A stretch of 5,821 nucleotides of DNA. Source: Nitrospirota bacterium. GTDB lineage: Bacteria > Nitrospirota > Thermodesulfovibrionia > Thermodesulfovibrionales > Magnetobacteriaceae. The notes beneath the pieces were generated by a model. The model was not told the origin of the DNA. It worked only from the letters and a program-made list of their open reading frames with translations, and ran no database searches. Location of the stretch: NCBI GenBank assembly GCA_015232165.1, contig JADGAE010000130.1:1-5821 (forward strand), read 5' to 3'. Shown one piece after another: positions 1 through 5,765 of the stretch; the stretch's first letter is position 1; each line of letters starts with the position of its first letter. The position numbers and the translations under genes are program-made.

Positions 1-143
1 CCCCCATACTGGCCCTCACCGCACATGCCCTCAGCGAGCACGTACAGAAGAGTCTCAACGCCGGCTGCAACGGGCACCTGACAAAGCCAATAAAAAAGGC
101 AGTCTTAATGGATGCCATCGCCAGGTATACGCAAGAGGGGTGA
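1..143 (+). CDS. C-terminal end of a response-regulator receiver (REC) domain protein, 5' truncated
   Basis: The frame beginning at base 3 reads 46 residues to a TGA at 141-143. It starts PILALTAHALSEH and continues with AGCNGHLTKPI. This is the beta4 to alpha5 end of a CheY-like receiver: the conserved Thr of LTAH is the switch residue that follows phosphorylation, and the Lys of LTKP contacts the phosphoryl group. The phospho-acceptor Asp would lie upstream, outside the window. The protein ends about 15 residues after this motif, so the receiver is its last domain. The AGCNGHLTKPI style is typical of receivers fused to the C-terminus of hybrid histidine kinases, but a stand-alone regulator or an output domain upstream cannot be excluded. 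It probably receives a phosphoryl group in the cytoplasm. The GC-rich double-hairpin repeat begins 17 bases after the stop. Confidence 0.9.
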   Translation, partial: PILALTAHALSEHVQKSLNAGCNGHLTKPIKKAVLMDAIARYTQEG

Positions 144-160
144 TTAAAGAAAAGAAGAAT

Positions 161-216
161 GGAGGGCTCCGCCCTCCCTCAGACCCACCCGCAAGGGGAC
201 CAGTCCCCTTGACCCC
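161..216. repeat. GC-rich double-hairpin intergenic repeat, copy 1
   Basis: Two perfect stem-loops lie in tandem. The first is GGAGGGC/GCCCTCC at 161-177 with a 3-base loop. The second is CAAGGGGAC/GTCCCCTTG at 192-211 with a nominal 2-base loop, or 4 bases if the last pair stays open. The linker between them is C-rich. The same arrangement, with clearly similar sequence in the same orientation, recurs at 5776-5821. That makes it a dispersed repeat rather than a chance terminator. Read on the + strand, no T-run follows the first hairpin. Read on the - strand, the hairpin is followed by a T-rich stretch (complement of 141-160). It may still help to end transcription of the receiver gene just upstream or protect its mRNA 3' end. 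It resembles REP/MITE-like elements, but no mobilising enzyme is visible. Confidence 0.75.
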
Positions 217-297
217 ATTATGCTTAATCCTACATGCTGTAAGAATATTTCTGTCCTAATACTCAATTAGTCTGAAAAATAAAATCCGTAACGGCTA

Positions 298-327
298 TTG
301 ACAACACTGCCTGGTATCTTATATAAT
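298..327 (+). promoter_or_regulatory. Predicted sigma-70 promoter of speD
   Basis: A consensus -35 box TTGACA (298-303) and a consensus -10 box TATAAT (322-327) are separated by 18 bases. Both hexamers match the housekeeping sigma factor consensus exactly, and the surroundings are AT-rich. Transcription should start near 333-335, giving a leader of about 50 nt before the speD start at 385. This suggests strong basal expression of speD as its own transcription unit, separate from the receiver gene. The start site is inferred from the box positions only. Confidence 0.8.
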
Positions 328-335
328 CCCTATAA

Positions 336-359
336 GTTAAGGAATGTGATTCCTTGAAC
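336..359 (+). promoter_or_regulatory. Stem-loop / inverted repeat in the speD leader
   Basis: AAGGAAT and ATTCCTT (339-345 and 349-355) form a perfect 7-bp inverted repeat around the loop GTG. With G356 bulged out, the stem extends by GTT (336-338) pairing with AAC (357-359), giving 10 bp. It lies just downstream of the predicted speD transcription start. It would form either a 5'-end hairpin on the mRNA or a DNA operator directly after the promoter. The leader is too short for a known SAM riboswitch, and I recognise no riboswitch core. The inverted repeat is seen directly; its regulatory role is inference. Confidence 0.5.
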
Positions 360-384
360 ATAAACAGAAAGTGGGGGTAGGGAA

Positions 385-798
385 TTGTATGCTTTAGGTA
401 CTCACCTTTTGGTTGAACTGAGAGATTGCAACACGAACAAGTTAATGGACTTACAGGAAGTAACGGACGCGATGGTAGGCGCGGCAAGGGAAGCAAGGGC
501 AACGGTAGTGGATGTGTCCTTTCACGAGTTTAACCCCTTTGGGATAAGCGGGATGGTCATCATAGCAGAGTCTCACCTGTCGATCCACACGTGGCCGGAG
601 TACAGGTATGCGGCAGTGGATATATTTACCTGCGGCGACATAATTGACCCCGGCACGGCGGCCGGTTATTTAATCAGGAGGTTTGACTCGAAAAATCCTT
701 CTATTGTTGAAATGAAGAGGGGGATTATCTCTTGCGACAACGTCAAGCTGCCACACAAGGTGTGTTCGGATGAAGCCCGGCTCACAGTCAACGCATAG
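385..798 (+). CDS. speD: S-adenosylmethionine decarboxylase proenzyme (class 1B, prokaryotic type)
   Basis: This enzyme decarboxylates S-adenosylmethionine to decarboxylated SAM, the aminopropyl donor for spermidine synthesis, in the cytoplasm. The product is 137 residues, the expected size for the short bacterial/archaeal form. The diagnostic stretch ESHLSIHTWPE is at 62-72. By family knowledge the proenzyme cleaves itself between Glu62 and Ser63, and Ser63 becomes the catalytic pyruvoyl group. His68 and Cys83 (in DIFTCGD) match the conserved processing and proton-donor residues. The start is TTG at 385. An in-frame TAA lies at 361-363, there is no in-frame ATG or GTG before 385, and a purine-rich GGGGG tract (373-377) sits 7 bases upstream. 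The N-terminus MYALGTHLLVEL aligns with the usual family start. No speE lies next to it: the next large gene is convergent. SpeD homologues with changed substrate (arginine or ornithine) are known, but nothing here points to that. Confidence 0.95.
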   Translation: MYALGTHLLVELRDCNTNKLMDLQEVTDAMVGAAREARATVVDVSFHEFNPFGISGMVIIAESHLSIHTWPEYRYAAVDIFTCGDIIDPGTAAGYLIRRFDSKNPSIVEMKRGIISCDNVKLPHKVCSDEARLTVNA

Positions 799-808
799 GT
801 CGGCGTCC

Positions 809-919
809 ATGTCAGGGATTATAGCCCGACATACGACGGACGTTGTGGCCTCCGTACTTGCAGCTTACAGCCTGTCCGTAGCAAAGCTGTATCTTTTTAT
901 AAAGACACTAAGGCTTTAA
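809..919 (+). CDS. Possible small protein (36 residues) immediately downstream of speD
   Basis: An ATG at 809 opens a 36-codon frame ending in TAA at 917-919. The product, starting MSGIIARHTTDVV and ending LYLFIKTLRL, is hydrophobic and helix-like in its second half, with a basic C-terminus. It resembles a small membrane-associated peptide. It starts 10 bases after the speD stop in a different frame. A weak AGG (797-799) overlapping that stop lies 9 bases upstream of the ATG and could allow translational coupling. A terminator-like hairpin begins at its stop codon, as expected if this ORF were the last cistron of the speD unit. I recognise no family. An ORF this short can occur by chance, and a degraded gene remnant is equally possible. 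Confidence 0.3.
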   Translation: MSGIIARHTTDVVASVLAAYSLSVAKLYLFIKTLRL

Positions 920-951
920 ACAAGCCGGTGGGCTACTTTTCCGGCGTTGTT
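919..951. terminator. Stem-loop between the convergent speD and cyclase genes, possible bidirectional terminator
   Basis: AACAAGCCGG (919-928) pairs with CCGGC-TTGTT (941-951, with G946 bulged), giving a 10-bp stem around a 12-base loop. On the - strand the hairpin is followed by TTGTTT, a weak U-tract, which suits termination of the cyclase gene whose stop is at 997. On the + strand the following bases are not T-rich, so termination of speD here would be weak. A smaller bulged hairpin (TGTC/GACA plus GGG/CCC, 810-831) and a 6-bp ACGGAC/GTCCGT pair (836-841 with 874-879) also lie in the 198-base gap 799-996. No other gene or RNA family is recognised in that gap. Confidence 0.4.
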
Positions 952-996
952 ACCTCTTCCATCAGCCTTCACCAGCCAGTCCACCACCAACCCATA

Positions 997-3189
997 TTAA
1001 ATCTGCTCCGTAAGTACCCCCTGACTATCGCCCTCTTCTGCCACGCAGACCCTGTTGCGTCCTTCGTGTTTTGCACGATAGAGGGCAGCATCTGCCGCTT
1101 GCAGTACCGTGTTGGTATCACCCCCGTGGATCGGTAAGACTGCCACCCCAAGCGATAGCGTTATGGTCCCAAGGGACTGTTGCTTATACATGACGTGCAT
1201 GTGACTGGCGGCCTCTCTGATCTGCTCTGCCCGCTGCGTGGTTGCCTCAATGGAGGACTCTGGCATGATGATCGTAAACTCCTCCCCGCCGTACCTGCAC
1301 GCTATGTCTCCGCCGCGAATCTGTTTGGCAAGAAACATGCCCAGCTCACAGAGTAGCTTGTCACCGCCATCGTGTCCAAACGTGTCGTTGAACCGCTTGA
1401 AGTGGTCTATGTCGATCATGATTATCCCAATGTGGGAGTACTTGCGCAGGGAACGCTGCCACTCCAGTTCGAGCGACTCCTTCATGTAGCGGCGGTTAAA
1501 CAGCCCCGTCAACGGGTCCCGCATGGACAGGTTCCTCAGGGATTCCTGGAGCTTGAGGTTGGTTATTGCCAATCCACAACCCTCGGCCAATCTCAGGGCC
1601 AACTGCTCCTTCTCTTTGAGCCGCTCTTGATCATAGGATTTACCGGTCATGGAGTCAAGCAGCAGGTGCAGCATACCTATTGTCTCACCCTTTGCCATAA
1701 TGGGCGTACAGATGTAGGGGACCCCCTTTTCCCTCACGTGTTGACAGACAAGGTCCTTGCCCTCATCAGCCATGACGTGCACATGTCCACGCCTCAGCCC
1801 CCAACACTCGTTTTGTGTAATCACAGCCTCCTGGGGTGGGGGATTGCCCCAGAGGGATATGCCCTCAAGCATGTTCCTTGAGGCGTTATATATATATAGC
1901 GCCCCCCTGTCCCGAGGAAACAACTGCGAGATCGTGTTCTTGATGACAACACTGGCCTCCTCAACATTGTTACAGGCCTGAAACAGCTCACTCATCCTGC
2001 TAAACAACCCACTCTCCAACTCGCGCAGCTCCAGCAGCCTTGCCTTGGTCTTAAGCTCCACGTTGTTCTTTTGCATATCAATGCCGTAGGTCAATAGTTT
2101 TTCGTTATAGTCTTTTAGCTCTATGACCATGTTGTTGAACGCCTCCGACATCTGCCCTATTTCATCCCTTGAACGAACATCTACCCTTACATCAAGATTG
2201 CCTTTGCCAATCTCATGAAAGCCATGTGATAAGACCTCCAATGGTCTTATAATACGCCGCGCAAAGATATATATAATGACCAATCCTTTGAGAGCAAGTA
2301 AGAAAGATACCATGAACATCTTGGTCCTCAACTGATGAACAGGCGCAAAGGCCTCTTTTGATGGTACACTCATTATCAAAGTCCAGTTGTTTCCCTTAAA
2401 GTCTGCGTATCCATGTTCGCGGCTAAAGGCCAGTATCTCCTCCTCAGTACCACCTGAATGGCGATGCCTTGCGCTGCCAACCTTTTTGCCCGATGACAAT
2501 AGCGGTTTAGCAAATAACCAGTCAGACGATGTCTCTTTCAGTATACCCTTCAAGTTATAGTTGGAGTACACGAGCAACCCTTCACTACTAACCAGGTCCA
2601 CATCCATCTTTGTGTCCCTGTCGTGGAGCCCCTTGACCTCCTTTACGATATCATGCAGGACATCCAGGGTCAGCCTCAGGACAACTACCCCAAAAGAGGC
2701 ACCTTCACTGTCCTTTACATAGGCCGCAAACCTGATCACGTTATCATTGAGGGTATCTGAGAAGCTGACGTCTACAAGGACGTCTGTTCCTTCTTTTAAC
2801 TGCGTCCAGTATCCCTTAAGTGGAGACTGTTGCCCAATATTCTTGGCAGATGTATCGGCAATGCGCACCCTGTCCAGGGTGAAAAACGACATAGATGCAT
2901 AGGAGGCATAGTTGCTCTGATATGACCTTAGCCGCTCTGTAATTTGCGCAGCTGTTGAGTGTCTCGATGCTATTATCGGGTCTCTTGCTATGTTCTTTAC
3001 GTCTACGTATTTTTCGTAGAGCATCCTGTCTATCTTGTCCACTGTGTGAAACGTATAGTTTTCAAGCGCCGTCCTGATCTGTCTATCCAATATGTCAACG
3101 GTAGTGCTCTGCCCTATATACATTGCCACAGTCAGAAAGACTATTCCCAAGCCCGAGAAAAATAAAATTAACTTTGTCGATAATTTCAT
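997..3189 (-). CDS. Membrane-bound sensor diguanylate cyclase (dCache-HAMP-GAF-GGDEF)
   Basis: The predicted role is to make cyclic di-GMP from two GTP in response to an extracytoplasmic signal. Positions are counted from the upstream GTG at 3207; subtract 6 for the preferred start. A transmembrane helix lies at about 11-31. It is followed by a periplasmic region of about 260 residues with dCache features, including VSFSDTLNDNVIRFAAYVKD and DLVSSEGLLVYSN. A second helix (297-316) leads to HAMP (317-366, with RPL and DEIGQMSEAFN), a coiled coil (366-402) and a GAF domain (about 405-550, containing ECWGLRRGHVHV). The GGDEF domain spans 563-726. It has RDPLTGLFNRR, the metal ligand Asp599 in IDIDHFKRFND, and an intact GGEEF at 640-644. 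RGGD at 631-634, five residues before GGEEF, is the allosteric inhibitory I-site, so product inhibition is expected. No EAL domain is present. I prefer ATG 3189 because GAGGAAG (3199-3205) lies 9 bases upstream of it, whereas the GTG at 3207 has no Shine-Dalgarno sequence. The gene is divergent from the kinase at 3250. Confidence 0.93.
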   Translation of the reverse strand: MKLSTKLILFFSGLGIVFLTVAMYIGQSTTVDILDRQIRTALENYTFHTVDKIDRMLYEKYVDVKNIARDPIIASRHSTAAQITERLRSYQSNYASYASMSFFTLDRVRIADTSAKNIGQQSPLKGYWTQLKEGTDVLVDVSFSDTLNDNVIRFAAYVKDSEGASFGVVVLRLTLDVLHDIVKEVKGLHDRDTKMDVDLVSSEGLLVYSNYNLKGILKETSSDWLFAKPLLSSGKKVGSARHRHSGGTEEEILAFSREHGYADFKGNNWTLIMSVPSKEAFAPVHQLRTKMFMVSFLLALKGLVIIYIFARRIIRPLEVLSHGFHEIGKGNLDVRVDVRSRDEIGQMSEAFNNMVIELKDYNEKLLTYGIDMQKNNVELKTKARLLELRELESGLFSRMSELFQACNNVEEASVVIKNTISQLFPRDRGALYIYNASRNMLEGISLWGNPPPQEAVITQNECWGLRRGHVHVMADEGKDLVCQHVREKGVPYICTPIMAKGETIGMLHLLLDSMTGKSYDQERLKEKEQLALRLAEGCGLAITNLKLQESLRNLSMRDPLTGLFNRRYMKESLELEWQRSLRKYSHIGIIMIDIDHFKRFNDTFGHDGGDKLLCELGMFLAKQIRGGDIACRYGGEEFTIIMPESSIEATTQRAEQIREAASHMHVMYKQQSLGTITLSLGVAVLPIHGGDTNTVLQAADAALYRAKHEGRNRVCVAEEGDSQGVLTEQI

Positions 3190-3198
3190 CTCAATCAT

Positions 3199-3205
3199 CT
3201 TCCTC
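3199..3205 (-). promoter_or_regulatory. Ribosome binding site deciding the cyclase start
   Basis: On the - strand GAGGAAG is separated by 9 bases from ATG at 3187-3189, a normal Shine-Dalgarno distance. It directly abuts the other candidate, ATG 3196-3198, and overlaps the codons just after GTG 3205-3207, so it cannot serve either of those. The most likely mature N-terminus is therefore MKLSTKLILFF, with Lys residues immediately before the first membrane helix. Confidence 0.65.
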
Positions 3206-3208
3206 ACT

Positions 3209-3231
3209 TATACTGTTTTAGTATATACTAA
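3209..3231. promoter_or_regulatory. Palindromic divergent promoter/operator region between cyclase and kinase
   Basis: A perfect 14-bp palindrome, TTAGTATATACTAA, spans 3218-3231. It overlaps a second inverted repeat, TATACT-GTTTT-AGTATA (3209-3225). The hexamer TATACT, one mismatch from the -10 consensus TATAAT, occurs on the + strand at 3224-3229 and on the - strand at 3225-3220. Overlapping back-to-back -10 boxes for the two divergent genes are therefore possible. No convincing -35 box is seen for either direction, which would fit a site needing an activator or an alternative sigma factor. The entire gap between the two genes is about 60 bp, so any control signals must lie here or inside the coding ends. 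Confidence 0.45.
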
Positions 3232-3249
3232 CATAGATATCAGAAATAA

Positions 3250-5742
3250 GTGGTGACTAAAATCCGGGGAAAAATATCCGCCGGGCTTAAGACACCAACA
3301 CCAGGAAGGAGTGATAAGACAGACCCAATGCAACGGTGGTTTAGTCAAAACATGGATATAGTATATCTGCTGTACGGGGCGGCCTTTGTCTTTATGGGGG
3401 TGTTTGCCGCTATTTCCGTAGTTGGAATCATCAAGCTGTTCAACTGGAAGGCACAAAAGAAACTGGAAGGCACCATTGAGGCACTACTCGATAGGGAAGC
3501 AAAGATAAAAACAATGGAGATTACACTCCAAAGCTCAATTGCGTATGTAACGGAAGCCCTCCTCACGCCTGACTACGACAAGTACGATATCTCAAGGATA
3601 GTGCACAAGGAATCGTTGAGACTTACGGAGAGTCAACACGGATATATATCATTGAAGGATGCAATTACTGGAGATAACATAGCCTATGGTTTTACCAACA
3701 TGCTCCCTGAGTCATGCAATGCCACTAAGGGGAATAAAACGGTCATATTTCCCAAAGGCCCCAATGGATATAACGCCCTGTGGGGGCACTCCTTGAATAC
3801 GGGAGAGGGGTTTTACACAAACTCACCACAAGGAAACGAATCCTTTAGGGAATGTGCACCACAGGGGCATGTAGAGATTAAAAACCTCCTGTCAGTGCCG
3901 ATAAGAATAGGTACCGAGGTAATTGGACAGATAGCCCTGGCCAACTCCGCCAGGGACTATACGGAGATGGACCTGTCTACTATCAACCGTCTTGCATCAG
4001 TGTATGCAACGGCAATAGACAGAAAGCAAATGGAAGATACCATCAAGGCAGAGAGAGACAAACTTAACGAGATAATGGATGCAATAGAAGACGGTATCTA
4101 CATAATAAACAGTGACTGCGATATAGAGTTTGCCAATAAAGTAATACTCATGCTGTTTGGAGAAGTAAATGGCCGCAAATGCTATGAGTATCTCCATGAT
4201 GAGGCTGCTCAATGTCCGTGGTGTGTTATGAATAAGGTGTTATCCGGCGAAAGGATTACGTTGGAGTGGTATTGCCCAAAGAACCATAAGACATACTCGC
4301 ATTTTAATACCCCAATAAGAAATACGGATGGTTCAATATCCAAGTTTACGATAATACATGATATCTCTGATATCAAGAGTGCCCGGGAGATAATGAAGCG
4401 GGAGCTTGATTTCCAGAGGGCCGTAGCGGAGGTATCTGAGGCCCTGCTGTTGCCGGATAAGGATATAGTTGATATCTCTCTTATAATAAACAGACAGGCA
4501 ATGATATTGACCGATAGTCTGCACGGGTATGCCTCGGAGATAGACAGAGAGACGGGGGATAACGTAGGACATGCCCTTACGGATATGATGCCGGAGGGGA
4601 TTTGCACGGTGGATACCAGACATCAGCGATTGGTCTTCCCCAAGGGTAAGGATGGCTATAACGCACTATGGGGACATGCGCTCAACACAAGGCAGGCGTT
4701 TTATACAAACAATCCCCATGGGCACACGGCATACAGAGGCTGCATACCCCAAGGACATATCCCATTGACGAACTACCTGGCGGTGCCGGCTATGATAGGA
4801 GACAAGCTGATAGGACAGATTGCCCTGGCAAACTCCAGGAGGGATTATATTGATGCCGACCTGGACGTTATAAAACGCCTTGCATCCATTTATGCCCTGG
4901 CGGTTGAACGCAAGAGGATGGAAGAGCAACTGAGAGACATGAATGCAAATCTTGCCTTTCTGGTGCAGGAGGAGATAGCAAAGAGGCAGACGCAGGAGCA
5001 GATGCTCATACAACAATCCAAGATGGCTGCCATGGGAGAGATGATAGGTATGATTGCCCATCAGTGGAAGCAGTCGCTAAACGCGGTGGCGCTGATAGCG
5101 CAAGGCTTGGTAATTGACCATGAACTTGGCGGACTTGACGATAAAAAGATACAACAGGTGTTTGCTTCAACAATGGGACAAGTCAGGTTTATGGTCAAGA
5201 CTATGGATGACTTCAGAGACTTCTTAAAGCCGGCAAAGACAAAGGTCTCGTTTGATGTAAAGACTGCCATAGATGAATTGATCTCTATGTTTAACCACGT
5301 ATTTAGCAAACACGCCGTGAATATTAACCTAATGGCTGAACACGTCCCAAACCCAATGACAGAGGGATACCCAAATGAGTTTAAGCAGGTGATACTCAAC
5401 ATACTCAACAACGCAAAGGACGCAATTGTATCCAGGCGTAACACCGACACTAATCTACAGGGGCAGATTGAAATAGAGATGACCAACTCTTTGATGCAAA
5501 AGGATGCCCCCACTGACAACAAAGGGCAGATCGTAATTGTAATCAGAGACAATGGCGGCGGTATCCCTGATGATATTTTAGAGCGGATATTTGAGTCTTA
5601 TTTCACCACCAAGGGGGCAGATGGCACGGGGATCGGTCTGTACATGTCAAAGACCATAATAGAGACAAATATGGATGGCAGCCTTACGGTCAGAAACATT
5701 GATGACGGTGCCGAGTTTACAATAACTTTACCGATTATATAG
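3250..5742 (+). CDS. Membrane-anchored sensor histidine kinase (TM-GAF-PAS-GAF-HisKA-HATPase)
   Basis: This 830-residue kinase would autophosphorylate on His and pass the phosphoryl group to a regulator not encoded here; it has no receiver domain. A single membrane helix lies at about 37-63, followed by a charged, probably coiled segment. GAF1 spans about 93-257. A PAS domain (about 270-380) contains CYEYL, CPWC and HDISDIK. GAF2 spans about 389-553. A coiled coil (555-590) leads to the kinase core. The phospho-acceptor is His604 in MIAHQWKQSLN. The N box is ILNILNNAKDAI (716-727), G1 is DNGGGIPDD (767-775), the F box is FESYFTTK (781-788) and G2 is GTGIGL (792-797). All ATP-binding motifs are intact. 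The H-box has Ser where the related HQWRQPLN pattern has Pro. The two GAFs share about 52% identity. There is no periplasmic sensor, so input is probably cytoplasmic. The start is uncertain: GTG 3250 directly follows an in-frame TAA and lacks a Shine-Dalgarno sequence; ATG 3328 is the main alternative. The repeat at 5776 follows the stop by 33 bases. Confidence 0.93.
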   Translation: MVTKIRGKISAGLKTPTPGRSDKTDPMQRWFSQNMDIVYLLYGAAFVFMGVFAAISVVGIIKLFNWKAQKKLEGTIEALLDREAKIKTMEITLQSSIAYVTEALLTPDYDKYDISRIVHKESLRLTESQHGYISLKDAITGDNIAYGFTNMLPESCNATKGNKTVIFPKGPNGYNALWGHSLNTGEGFYTNSPQGNESFRECAPQGHVEIKNLLSVPIRIGTEVIGQIALANSARDYTEMDLSTINRLASVYATAIDRKQMEDTIKAERDKLNEIMDAIEDGIYIINSDCDIEFANKVILMLFGEVNGRKCYEYLHDEAAQCPWCVMNKVLSGERITLEWYCPKNHKTYSHFNTPIRNTDGSISKFTIIHDISDIKSAREIMKRELDFQRAVAEVSEALLLPDKDIVDISLIINRQAMILTDSLHGYASEIDRETGDNVGHALTDMMPEGICTVDTRHQRLVFPKGKDGYNALWGHALNTRQAFYTNNPHGHTAYRGCIPQGHIPLTNYLAVPAMIGDKLIGQIALANSRRDYIDADLDVIKRLASIYALAVERKRMEEQLRDMNANLAFLVQEEIAKRQTQEQMLIQQSKMAAMGEMIGMIAHQWKQSLNAVALIAQGLVIDHELGGLDDKKIQQVFASTMGQVRFMVKTMDDFRDFLKPAKTKVSFDVKTAIDELISMFNHVFSKHAVNINLMAEHVPNPMTEGYPNEFKQVILNILNNAKDAIVSRRNTDTNLQGQIEIEMTNSLMQKDAPTDNKGQIVIVIRDNGGGIPDDILERIFESYFTTKGADGTGIGLYMSKTIIETNMDGSLTVRNIDDGAEFTITLPII
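3303..3311 (+). promoter_or_regulatory. Shine-Dalgarno-like AGGAAGGAG near an alternative kinase start
   Basis: This is the strongest Shine-Dalgarno match near the kinase 5' end. It ends 16 bases before the in-frame ATG at 3328-3330, which is longer than ideal. Starting at 3328 would remove 26 N-terminal residues that carry about four net positive charges. With the membrane helix at 37-63 and basic residues after it (K62, K67, K70, K71), the positive-inside rule would favour a short, uncharged N-terminal tail outside, and hence the later start. The evidence is suggestive only; the motif may be chance within the coding sequence. Confidence 0.3.
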
Positions 5743-5765
5743 CGCGTTTCGATTGCCTGCAATAC

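Noticed and set aside
334..384. SAM riboswitch in the speD leader.
   Set aside because: The predicted leader is only about 50 nt with one simple hairpin; no SAM riboswitch core is visible.
263..502. A 79-codon - strand open frame across the speD promoter and start.
   Set aside because: It overlaps a consensus promoter and the conserved N-terminus of speD on the other strand; its proline- and serine-rich translation looks non-coding.
799..996. Possible c-di-GMP (GEMM) riboswitch or tRNA in the gap next to the cyclase.
   Set aside because: The conserved GEMM core and tRNA T-loop patterns are absent, and the gap lies downstream of both flanking genes.
799..1137. The speD frame stays open for about 113 codons after its TAG stop, suggesting read-through or a C-terminal extension.
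   Set aside because: SpeD is already full length at 137 residues, the extension shows no domain, and from 997 onward it is antisense to the well-supported cyclase gene.
1372..1881. A 169-codon open frame on the + strand inside the cyclase gene.
   Set aside because: It is antisense to the GAF/GGDEF coding region, its translation resembles no protein, and the - strand frame carries unmistakable motifs.
1887..1900. TATATATATAG run resembling a promoter or simple repeat.
   Set aside because: It lies within the cyclase coding region, where it encodes LYIYN in the GAF domain on the - strand, and has no supporting -35 box or nearby gene start.
5061..5552. A 163-codon open frame on the - strand opposite the kinase core.
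   Set aside because: It is the antisense shadow of the HisKA/HATPase coding sequence and has no recognisable domain or ribosome-binding support.
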